NCBI GenBank assembly: GCA_934547065.1
Contig: CAKTEF010000027.1
Coordinates: 1 to 19,531, forward strand
Direction: 5' to 3'
From: an uncultured Faecalibacterium sp.
Lineage (GTDB): Bacteria; Bacillota; Clostridia; Oscillospirales; Ruminococcaceae
Length of the DNA: 19,531 nucleotides
Position numbers and translations under genes: made by a program. A model generated the notes under the pieces. It had not been told where the DNA came from. It ran no database searches and saw only the letters and a list, made by a program, of their open reading frames with translations. Shown here piece after piece: positions 1-5,554 of this stretch; position 1 is the first letter of the stretch, and the number at the start of each line of letters is the position of its first letter.

Positions 1-66
1 GATGAGAGAATCGAACTCCCACAAGTAGAGTCAGAGTCTACCGCACTACCACTATGCAAATCCCCA
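1..66 (-). tRNA. tRNA-Gln (anticodon CUG), 3' end cut off by the window edge
   Basis: Read on the minus strand, the gene begins at 66 with TGGGGAT, the unusual U1 start typical of bacterial tRNA-Gln. The D arm is GCAT/GTGC. A 5-bp anticodon stem (GTAGA/TCTAC) encloses the loop CTCTGAC, which places anticodon CUG at 34-32. The T arm is GGGAG/CTCTC with the loop TTCGATT. Only three bases of the 3' acceptor strand (ATC) remain, so about five bases plus any CCA lie outside the window. It has its own consensus promoter just upstream and is divergent from the phosphofructokinase gene. Confidence 0.93.
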
Positions 67-109
67 ATATTCGGTTTGTTCGGCGGCTTATGTGCCGCTG
101 ACAAGAGAT

Positions 110-138
110 ATTATACCTCCAACAGCCCCGATTGTCAA
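110..138 (-). promoter_or_regulatory. Consensus sigma-A promoter of tRNA-Gln
   Basis: On the minus strand a perfect -35 TTGACA (138-133), a 17-base spacer and a perfect -10 TATAAT (115-110) lie 44 bases before the tRNA. The predicted transcript start is near 103. The short leader contains a GCGGC/GCCGC hairpin. A full consensus match is typical of stable-RNA promoters. Confidence 0.88.
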
Positions 139-228
139 CCGTTTTTCGGAACTTTTTCTCCACAAATTTCCCGGCCCATTTCCGGCCCATTCCCGAATGA
201 ATTTCACGGGGTTTTTGCCCTCCGGCTC

Positions 229-257
229 TTGACACCCACCCCCTTTGGGAATACTCT
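229..257 (+). promoter_or_regulatory. Probable promoter of the phosphofructokinase gene
   Basis: A perfect -35 TTGACA (229-234) is followed after 17 bases by the poor -10 TACTCT (252-257). A better -10, TATAGT (258-263), sits too far away at a 23-base spacing. The region is right for a pfkA promoter, but the exact -10 is uncertain. Confidence 0.45.
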
Positions 258-322
258 TATAGTAGCAAATCTGCTCCCGCTTTTTGTGGGAAATAATAAG
301 AGGAAATGAGGGATCCTGAGAG

Positions 323-1399
323 ATGAAAAAACGTGTTGGCATCCTGACCTCCGGCGGCGATTGCCCGGGCCTGAACGCCACCATCCGCGGTGTGGCAAAA
401 GCCCTGTACGCCCGGATGGGCGGCAATGTGGAGATCGTGGGCATCCTGAACGGCTACCACGGCCTGATCAACGGCGACTACAAGGAAATGACCGAGGATG
501 ATTTCCGCGGCATCCTGACGCTGGGCGGCACCATCCTGGGCACCAAGCGCACCCCGTTCAAACTGATGCGCGTGGTGGAAGAAGACAAGATCGACAAAGT
601 GGCCGCCATGAAAAAGACCTACAAGGACGCAAAGCTGGACTGCCTGCTCTGCCTGGGCGGCAACGGCACCCACAAAACGGCCAACCTGCTCTCTCAGGAG
701 GGCCTGAACATCATCGGCCTGCCCAAGACCATCGACAACGATATTTACGGCACGGATGTGACCTTTGGCTTCCACACCGCCGTGGACATTGCCACCGATG
801 TCATCGACCGCATCCACACCACCGCCGGCAGCCACAGCCGGGTCATGTGCATCGAGATCATGGGCAACAAGGCCGGCTGGCTGACGCTGTATTCCGGCAT
901 TGCCGGCGGCGCGGACATCATCCTGCTGCCGGAGCTGCCCTACGACATCGACCGCGTCTGCGATGCCGTGGAGCGCCGCGCCCGCAAGGGCTCCAACTTC
1001 TCTATCATTGCGGTGGCCGAGGGTGCCATGAACGTGGAGGAAGCCAAAATGAAGCGCAAAGAGTGGACCGCCAAGCGTGCCGAGGCCGGTTACACCACCG
1101 CCACCAACCGCATTGCCGCCGCCGTCCAGAAAAAGACCGGCATGGAGACGCGCGTCTGCATCCCCGGCCACATGCAGCGCGGCGGCAGCCCCAGCGCCTA
1201 CGACCGCGTGCTGGCCACCCAGTTTGGCAGCTACGCCGCCAAGCTGGTGGAGATCGAGCGCTACGGCGTGACCGTGGCCCTGGTCAACAACCACATCACC
1301 GCCAACCGCCTGGAGGACATTGCCGGTAAGGCCCGCAATATCCCCGAAGGCTGCGAGCTGCTCACCGTAGCCAAACGGATGGGGGTAAGCCTGGGCTGA
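323..1399 (+). CDS. pfkA: 6-phosphofructokinase (probably ATP-dependent)
   Basis: This 358-residue enzyme phosphorylates fructose 6-phosphate to the 1,6-bisphosphate in glycolysis. Visible motifs are the nucleotide-binding GGDCPGLNA (11-19), GGNG (112-115), PKTIDND (134-140) with the catalytic Asp138, MGNKAG (180-185), and the C-terminal substrate loop containing HMQRGGSPSAYDR. The phosphoryl-donor positions are Gly115 (E. coli Gly104) and Lys135 (E. coli 124). In the family, Asp plus Lys indicates pyrophosphate use, and Gly plus Lys is found in ATP-using enzymes such as those of actinomycetes and trypanosomes, so ATP is inferred. The ATG at 323 has GAGGG about 9 bases upstream. The gene stands alone, with its own promoter region and a terminator at 1451-1491. 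Confidence 0.95.
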   Translation: MKKRVGILTSGGDCPGLNATIRGVAKALYARMGGNVEIVGILNGYHGLINGDYKEMTEDDFRGILTLGGTILGTKRTPFKLMRVVEEDKIDKVAAMKKTYKDAKLDCLLCLGGNGTHKTANLLSQEGLNIIGLPKTIDNDIYGTDVTFGFHTAVDIATDVIDRIHTTAGSHSRVMCIEIMGNKAGWLTLYSGIAGGADIILLPELPYDIDRVCDAVERRARKGSNFSIIAVAEGAMNVEEAKMKRKEWTAKRAEAGYTTATNRIAAAVQKKTGMETRVCIPGHMQRGGSPSAYDRVLATQFGSYAAKLVEIERYGVTVALVNNHITANRLEDIAGKARNIPEGCELLTVAKRMGVSLG

Positions 1400-1450
1400 G
1401 CCCGGCAGCTTTCATGATCTGCGCCGCATAATAAAAGTGATCACACGCAA

Positions 1451-1491
1451 AACGGCCGCTGCAACTTTCCATGCAGCGGCCGTTATTTTTT
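1451..1491 (+). terminator. Rho-independent terminator of pfkA
   Basis: A 13-bp perfect stem (1451-1463 with 1472-1484, core ACGGCCGCTGCA) has an 8-base loop and is followed by ATTTTTT. It separates pfkA from the convergent XRE regulator gene, whose stop codon is at 1500. Confidence 0.9.
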
Positions 1492-1499
1492 GCGCATCT

Positions 1500-1823
1500 T
1501 CATTTTGCCAGGCCCTCCACGATCTTGGAGAGTGCATCCACCTGTTCGCCGTCAAGCTTTTTCAGGTTTTCTACCATTTTCCGGATCGCTTCCGGGTCGG
1601 CCGTGCCATCTTCAAAGAACTCTTTGGGCGTGATGTGGAGGTATTCGCAGATGTAGAAGAAATTTTTCATCGTCGGGAAATTTTTCCCACTCTCGATGCT
1701 GTTGATATAGCCGGTGTTCTGCCCGATAGACAAGCTCATATCCCGCGCCGAAACGCCCTTGCGCATCCGCAGCTGGGTCAGGCGCTGAGGGAACCACTTC
1801 TCATACTCGATTTCGTTGCGCAC
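1500..1823 (-). CDS. XRE-family helix-turn-helix transcriptional regulator
   Basis: This 107-residue protein has a Cro/C1-type DNA-binding domain at about residues 14-70, with the segment ARDMSLSIGQNTGYINSIES carrying the recognition helix. It ends in a short charged helical tail (77-107). Small XRE proteins of this layout are common in Oscillospiraceae. I chose the GTG at 1823: the in-frame ATG at 1847 lies directly behind a TACAAT -10 box (1853-1848) and so could not be in the mRNA, while AAGGATGG lies before the GTG. The gene is convergent with pfkA and divergent from the Sel1/zinc-ribbon/JAB cassette, so it may regulate that cassette. That role is inferred from position only. Confidence 0.85.
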   Translation of the reverse strand: MRNEIEYEKWFPQRLTQLRMRKGVSARDMSLSIGQNTGYINSIESGKNFPTMKNFFYICEYLHITPKEFFEDGTADPEAIRKMVENLKKLDGEQVDALSKIVEGLAK

Positions 1824-1847
1824 AATCTGCCACCATCCTTTTAGCAT

Positions 1848-1853
1848 ATTGTA
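1848..1853 (-). promoter_or_regulatory. Probable -10 box for the XRE gene
   Basis: TACAAT on the minus strand matches 5 of 6 consensus bases and lies 25 bases before the proposed GTG start. No convincing -35 is present at 16-19 bases spacing. Confidence 0.4.
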
Positions 1854-1898
1854 CCTAATACAGCCGCGATTTTTGTTAGATTTTTTCAAACATCTTTC

Positions 1899-1927
1899 TT
1901 GTGATGTCGTATTTATTATGATATAAT
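1899..1927 (+). promoter_or_regulatory. Promoter of the Sel1 / zinc-ribbon / JAB cassette
   Basis: A -35 TTGTGA (1899-1904, 4 of 6), a 17-base spacer and a perfect -10 TATAAT (1922-1927) lie in an AT-rich stretch 48 bases before the first gene. It faces away from the XRE promoter, giving a divergent regulator/cassette layout. Confidence 0.7.
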
Positions 1928-1974
1928 TCGGCTAGTGACAGATTTTAAGCGACATTCTTGAGGAGGAACCAGCT

Positions 1975-2724
1975 ATGACTGTTGAAGAAGCCATCCAAAA
2001 AGCGAATGCGGGCGATATCGAAACCATGGTGATCCTCGGCGATTATTATGGGCAGAACAAGGACTATGACAATGCCTTGATCTGGTACCGGAAAGCCGCT
2101 GAACTCGGCGACCTTAATGCAATGTACAAGACATTCCTGGTTGACGGCATGTGTCTCCACGCAGGTATCATTGTCAGTACCAGCGAAGAAGATGATGAAT
2201 ATTTCCAGGAAATCAACCATTATGCTGGTATTCTCAAAAATCATCCGCAATTTGATATTGAGTCCAATTATAGCGAATGCAAATATGCCTATGCAGAATC
2301 TTTGTACCGCCGTAATGAATATGGAACACTCCTTTCACTCACAGATGATGAAAACGAACCCCGTTTTGGCATTATGTACGCTCTTTCGCTTCTCGCTATC
2401 GGCGGGAACTGTTCCAATGATGATGAGATTGCCCACTATTATGATGGGGCATGTAATGTGATTCAGGCTGTTCTGCAATCTGGTTATGTTCCGCAGGACA
2501 AGCATCACGAGCAGCTTTTCTTTGCAAGAGCAATCAGCACTTATGCAAATGTACTCCGCATTGGCCTTAATAAAAGTCCCAATGTTCCGGCTGCCTACCA
2601 AACCCTTGCTACTCAGGTAGACAAACTGACAAATGAAGATGCAAAGTCCTTTCTCTCTGACCAGTTGTCTCATTATCGTGTCAAGAAAGGCATCTTTGGT
2701 ACATCCATTACTTATGTTGACTAA
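1975..2724 (+). CDS. Sel1/TPR-like repeat protein, first gene of the cassette
   Basis: This 249-residue soluble protein has no signal peptide or membrane segment. Residues about 16-48 form a Sel1-type helical repeat (ALIWYRKAAELGDLNAMYK). The rest is helical and acidic, with Tyr/Ala-rich segments that could be degenerate tetratricopeptide-like helices. Sel1 and TPR proteins usually scaffold protein-protein contacts; no catalytic motif is seen, and the partner is unknown. The ATG at 1975 follows GAGGAGGAA at good spacing. It is followed after 14 bases by a small zinc-ribbon gene with its own AGGAGG. Base composition is visibly more AT-rich than pfkA or the rfb genes, which suggests transfer. 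Confidence 0.75.
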   Translation: MTVEEAIQKANAGDIETMVILGDYYGQNKDYDNALIWYRKAAELGDLNAMYKTFLVDGMCLHAGIIVSTSEEDDEYFQEINHYAGILKNHPQFDIESNYSECKYAYAESLYRRNEYGTLLSLTDDENEPRFGIMYALSLLAIGGNCSNDDEIAHYYDGACNVIQAVLQSGYVPQDKHHEQLFFARAISTYANVLRIGLNKSPNVPAAYQTLATQVDKLTNEDAKSFLSDQLSHYRVKKGIFGTSITYVD

Positions 2725-2738
2725 CAGGAGGTTTTCTT

Positions 2739-2927
2739 ATGAAAAAGATCACAAAAAGCACGTTTCTCCGCAACGAGTTAAAAATTCCTGTTGGAGTTTT
2801 TCACAGCAGCAAAGGTGTAACCTTTGAGTGCAGATTATGCGGTTATATATGGGATGACTGGGATACGCTGGATGACCGCATTGACTGCCCTCATTGTGGT
2901 GGTGACCGCACGGGTCTTCGCCAGTAA
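2739..2927 (+). CDS. Small zinc-ribbon protein 1
   Basis: This 62-residue protein has two CxxC knuckles, CRLCG (residues 32-36) and CPHCGG (50-55), spaced as in a single rubredoxin-like zinc ribbon. The N-terminal 30 residues are basic and beta-like (KIPVGVF). The C terminus is short and ends in Arg-Gln. The ATG at 2739 has AGGAGG (2726-2731) 7 bases upstream. It appears paralogous to the next gene: both share a K(I/L)xVPxGxF-like N-terminal motif, an aromatic residue shortly before the first knuckle, CGG after the second, and a final RQ. A protein- or nucleic-acid-binding role is possible; no specific function is recognised. Confidence 0.72.
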   Translation: MKKITKSTFLRNELKIPVGVFHSSKGVTFECRLCGYIWDDWDTLDDRIDCPHCGGDRTGLRQ

Positions 2928-2989
2928 AACTTTGATGCAACCGCTCGACCTTATCCATCCTATTATCTACAAAGGAGAGTCATGCTACT

Positions 2990-3163
2990 ATGAAAATGAC
3001 GATCAAGACCGTCCAGAACAAAAAGCTTTTGGTTCCTACCGGCAGCTTCGCAAGCGACTGGTTCAAATGCTCAAGCTGCGGCTTTGAAGAACGCAAGCTG
3101 ATTCCTTCCTGGCAGAACACTTCTACCTGTACTCAGTGCGGCGGCACTGCCTATCGCCAGTAA
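2990..3163 (+). CDS. Small zinc-ribbon protein 2 (57 aa)
   Basis: The frame runs from ATG 2990 to TAA 3161-3163. The protein begins MKMTIKTVQNKKLLVPTGSF, has knuckles CSSCGF and CTQCGG, and ends AYRQ. It is a shorter paralogue of the preceding zinc ribbon, with the same two-knuckle plan and C-terminal Arg-Gln. AAAGGAG (2971-2977) precedes it. A three-codon frame (ATG 2982, TGA 2991-2993) sits between that site and the start and overlaps it as ATGA, which may couple translation. Its size and the overlapping frames make it easy to miss, but the paired cysteines, the ribosome binding site and the similarity to its neighbour support a real gene. Confidence 0.75.
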   Translation: MKMTIKTVQNKKLLVPTGSFASDWFKCSSCGFEERKLIPSWQNTSTCTQCGGTAYRQ

Positions 3164-3168
3164 GCAGG

Positions 3169-3678
3169 ATGAACTGTTTCATTTCAAAGAGAGCTCAGGC
3201 TGTCATTGAAACTGATTTGGGTCGTTTTCCGGACACTGAAACCGGTGGTTTACTGCTCGGTTACTCTGAATCGGAAAACGGCCTTTTTGTTTTAGAAGCG
3301 ACCGACAGTGGTTATCAAAACACCGTGCATACTGTCGGCAGTTTTCAATATGATAACGCCTATGAAGAACACCTGTGCAATTTCCTCAGCCAGCTCTATC
3401 AACCGCCTTTAACGCTCGTCGGTGTATGGCACAAACACAACTCCGCACATTCCGGTAATGAGTTGCCTTTCTCTCATGCAGATGAACTGATACACCGTCA
3501 GCTCATGGAAAGCCATCATTCGTGTATCTCCATCTTATTTGAGAAAACCAACGAAAGCGGAAACGACATTCATTACAACGCCCGCGTCTTTTTGCTTTCG
3601 TCCCATGGGAAGCACCGCGATATCACGAATGGCACTGTATGGGATGACACTTCATTACCAGTGTCTTCAGTTTTTTGA
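3169..3678 (+). CDS. JAB/JAMM (Mov34/MPN/PAD-1 family) metallopeptidase
   Basis: This 169-residue single-domain protein carries the zinc-site residues of JAMM isopeptidases: Glu24 in ETGGLLLG, His88 and His90 in VWHKHN, and Ser102/Asp105 in FSHAD. The His-to-Ser gap is 11 residues, against 7 in the classical HxH-x7-SxxD motif, so the insertion loop is longer than usual. Prokaryotic relatives remove ubiquitin-like modifiers or trim peptide C termini, often beside E1/E2-like enzymes; none is found here. The ATG at 3169 lies 5 bases after the zinc-ribbon 2 stop, so translational coupling is likely. An upstream in-frame GTG at 3136 lacks a ribosome binding site. It is the last gene of the cassette, and a perfect hairpin follows. 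Confidence 0.85.
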   Translation: MNCFISKRAQAVIETDLGRFPDTETGGLLLGYSESENGLFVLEATDSGYQNTVHTVGSFQYDNAYEEHLCNFLSQLYQPPLTLVGVWHKHNSAHSGNELPFSHADELIHRQLMESHHSCISILFEKTNESGNDIHYNARVFLLSSHGKHRDITNGTVWDDTSLPVSSVF

Positions 3679-3679
3679 A

Positions 3680-3729
3680 CAGAAACGGAGCACTCCCCTG
3701 TTTTGGTACAAGGGAGTGCTCCGTTTCTG
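3680..3729 (+). terminator. 18-bp perfect hairpin after the JAB gene (repeat copy 1)
   Basis: Arms 3680-3697 and 3712-3729 pair perfectly around a 14-base loop. It begins immediately after the JAB stop codon and probably ends the cassette transcript, although the following sequence (CTATTTCCTGTTGT) is only moderately T-rich. The same sequence recurs at 4158-4204. Confidence 0.6.
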
Positions 3730-3737
3730 CTATTTCC
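3683..3737 (+). repeat. Hairpin repeat, copy 1
   Basis: The first 47 bases (3683-3729) are identical to 4158-4204. The following eight bases (CTATTTCC) also match the second copy after a 7-base insertion there. The copies are in direct orientation and enclose the transposase remnant. Confidence 0.9.
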
Positions 3738-3756
3738 TGTTGTAAAAACAACGGAT

Positions 3757-4146
3757 TTATGGTATTCTTACTATCATATCAACCGTATCATAGAGGAAAC
3801 CGGTAAATCTTTCGGGGATGAAGCACATATCATCTACGTAAACTCGCAGATCAAGGACGAAACAGCATTGGGCAAACTGATGCACGATTTCTCCTGTGCC
3901 GATCCGGATGAGATGAACTATCCGGTCCTGGCGCAGCGGGTGCGCTATTTCAAAGAGGATACGAAAGGAGTGACAACCATGTGCAGAGCAATGGAAGAAA
4001 TGAGAGAAAACACAAAGCATGAGCAGGCAATTGAAATTGCACTGAAGTTGCTCAAAAAAGGCAAAATGACCTACGAGGAAATTTCCGACACGGTTGGGCT
4101 TTCCGTCGATGAGGTGAAAGCGCTGGACGGCAAAAAGTCCGCATAA
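3757..4146 (+). pseudogene. C-terminal remnant of an Rpn-like PD-(D/E)XK nuclease family transposase
   Basis: The open frame encodes a segment I recognise as the C-terminal part of the Firmicutes PD-(D/E)XK nuclease family transposases (about 300 residues when intact). It includes IIEETGKSFGDEAHIIYVNS, then DETALGKLMHDF, RYFKED, and a terminal helix-turn-helix-like stretch (MTYEEISDTVGLSVDEVKAL). The N-terminal nuclease core is absent: upstream the frame runs into the hairpin repeat, and no start with a ribosome binding site exists. The similarity seems to begin near 3760. The remnant and its own downstream hairpin (4158-4204) lie between direct repeat copies, consistent with recombination or decay. 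Confidence 0.72.
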
Positions 4147-4157
4147 CGTTTTAGATA

Positions 4158-4219
4158 AAACGGAGCACTCCCCTGTTTTGGTACAAGGGAGTGCTCCGTT
4201 TCTGTTTTCTGCTATTTCC
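4158..4219 (+). repeat. Hairpin repeat, copy 2, probable bidirectional terminator
   Basis: Arms 4158-4172 and 4187-4201 form a 15-bp perfect stem around the same 14-base loop as copy 1. TTTCTGTTTTCTG follows on the plus strand and TTTTATCT on the minus strand. It can therefore terminate the transposase remnant from the left and rfbB (stop at 4237) from the right. It carries a 7-base insertion (4205-4211) relative to copy 1. Confidence 0.8.
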
Positions 4220-4236
4220 GAGGGGGCGTGCAAGCC

Positions 4237-5301
4237 TTACTTATTCTTGTACATTTCCTCGTAGTATTTCTGGTAGTTGCCGCTGGTGATGTGGTCCATC
4301 CACTCCTCATGGTTCAGGTACCAGTCGATGGTCAGGACGATGCCCTTTTCAAACGGGGTCTCGGGGTACCAGCCCAGATCGTTCTTGATCTTGGTGGGGT
4401 CGATGCCGTAGCGGCGGTCATGGCCCAGGCGGTCGGCCACATGCTGGATGAGTTCCTCGCTGATGCCCTCATCGTTCAGGCGGTCGTGCAGCTGGCTGAT
4501 GATGGTCTTGACGATGAAGATGTTGGGGCGCTCGTTGTGGCCGCCCACGTTGTACACCTCGCCGATCTTGCCGCCGTTGGCCACCATGTCGATGGCCTTG
4601 CAGTGATCCTCCACATACAGCCAGTCGCGGATCTGCATACCGTCGCCGTAGACGGGCAGCTGCTTGTGGTGCTTGACGTTGTTGATCATCAGGGGGATCA
4701 GCTTCTCCGGGAACTGGTAGGGGCCGTAGTTGTTGGAGCAGCGGGTGATGTTCACGGGCATGCCGTAGGTGTCGTGGAAAGCCATGACGAACATGTCAGC
4801 GCTGGCCTTGGAGGAGGAATAGGGGCTGTGGGGGCACAGCGGGGTGGTTTCCATGAAGAAGCCCTCGGCACCCAGGGCACCGTAGACCTCATCGGTGGAC
4901 ACCTGCAGGTACTTCTTGCCCTCTTTCCAGGTCTTTGCATCGGCATCGTACCAGGCTTCCTTGGCGCGCTGCAGCAGGTTGACGGTCCCCATCACGTTGC
5001 TCTGGACAAAGATCTCCGGGTTCTTGATGGAGCGGTCCACATGGCTCTCGGCGGCAAAGTTGATGACATAATCGAAATCATACTTTGCAAACAGGCTTTC
5101 CACCAGCTCCTTGTCGCAGATATCGCCCTGCACGAACACATGGCGGGGGTCGCCCTCGACATCTTTCAGGTTCTCCAGGTTGCCTGCGTAGGTCAGCTTA
5201 TCCAGGTTGACCAGCAGGATCTCCGGGTACTTCTTGAGCATATAGTGAACAAAGTTGGAACCGATAAAACCGGCGCAGCCGGTGATCAGATATTTTTTCA
5301 T
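4237..5301 (-). CDS. rfbB: dTDP-glucose 4,6-dehydratase
   Basis: This 354-residue extended short-chain dehydrogenase converts dTDP-D-glucose to dTDP-4-keto-6-deoxy-D-glucose, the second step of dTDP-L-rhamnose synthesis. It shows the NAD-binding GCAGFIG (8-14), AAESHVDRS (83-91), the catalytic Thr-Asp-Glu in VSTDEVYG (134-141) and the YSSSK pair Tyr161/Lys165. Length is normal for the family. The ATG at 5301 follows GAGGA at about 10 bases. It lies downstream of rfbA and rfbD on the same strand, but a 182-bp hairpin-rich element occupies the gap to rfbD, which may alter read-through. Confidence 0.96.
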   Translation of the reverse strand: MKKYLITGCAGFIGSNFVHYMLKKYPEILLVNLDKLTYAGNLENLKDVEGDPRHVFVQGDICDKELVESLFAKYDFDYVINFAAESHVDRSIKNPEIFVQSNVMGTVNLLQRAKEAWYDADAKTWKEGKKYLQVSTDEVYGALGAEGFFMETTPLCPHSPYSSSKASADMFVMAFHDTYGMPVNITRCSNNYGPYQFPEKLIPLMINNVKHHKQLPVYGDGMQIRDWLYVEDHCKAIDMVANGGKIGEVYNVGGHNERPNIFIVKTIISQLHDRLNDEGISEELIQHVADRLGHDRRYGIDPTKIKNDLGWYPETPFEKGIVLTIDWYLNHEEWMDHITSGNYQKYYEEMYKNK

Positions 5302-5355
5302 AGTTTGATCTTCCTCAATTTTCAGGTTTTTCTTCTCAGGTCACGTTTTCCTCCA

Positions 5356-5537
5356 TACAACCTCTCAGTCGGGCTTACGCCCGGCAGCTCCCCTAGTAGG
5401 GGAGCCCCTGGCGAACCGTATTCTCCTGCGCGTTGGATTCACGCGCCACTATCCTCCAGAATAAAAACTTCATCTTTCTGCCAAAGCCTCCCCTACTAGG
5501 GGAGGTGGCATTGCGAAGCAATGACGGAGAGGTTGTA
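5356..5537. mobile_element. MITE-like hairpin element, copy A
   Basis: The element is bounded by 15-bp inverted repeats with one mismatch (TACAACCTCTCAGTC at the left, the complement of TACAACCTCTCCGTC at the right). Inside are short hairpins: GGGC/GCCC, CTCCCCT/AGGGGAG, CCTCCCCT/AGGGGAGG and ATTGC/GCAAT. It has no coding capacity. Its right-end 31 bases are identical to those of copy B at 8494-8642. It fits a non-autonomous element or REP/BIME-like repeat. Confidence 0.75.
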
Positions 5538-5554
5538 CAAAGATGAGACTTCCC

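Noticed and set aside
257..1294. A 345-codon minus-strand frame opposite pfkA
   Set aside because: It covers the catalytic motifs of pfkA in antisense, is rich in Val/Gly/His/Ala without family signals, and has no ribosome binding site.
2749..3750. Several overlapping 60-90 codon frames around the zinc-ribbon genes (for example plus 2824-3087 and minus 2749-2958)
   Set aside because: They are out-of-frame shadows of the zinc ribbons and JAB gene and lack their own ribosome binding sites.
4228..5499. A 423-codon plus-strand frame opposite rfbB
   Set aside because: It is the antisense shadow of rfbB and ends inside the hairpin-rich repeat.
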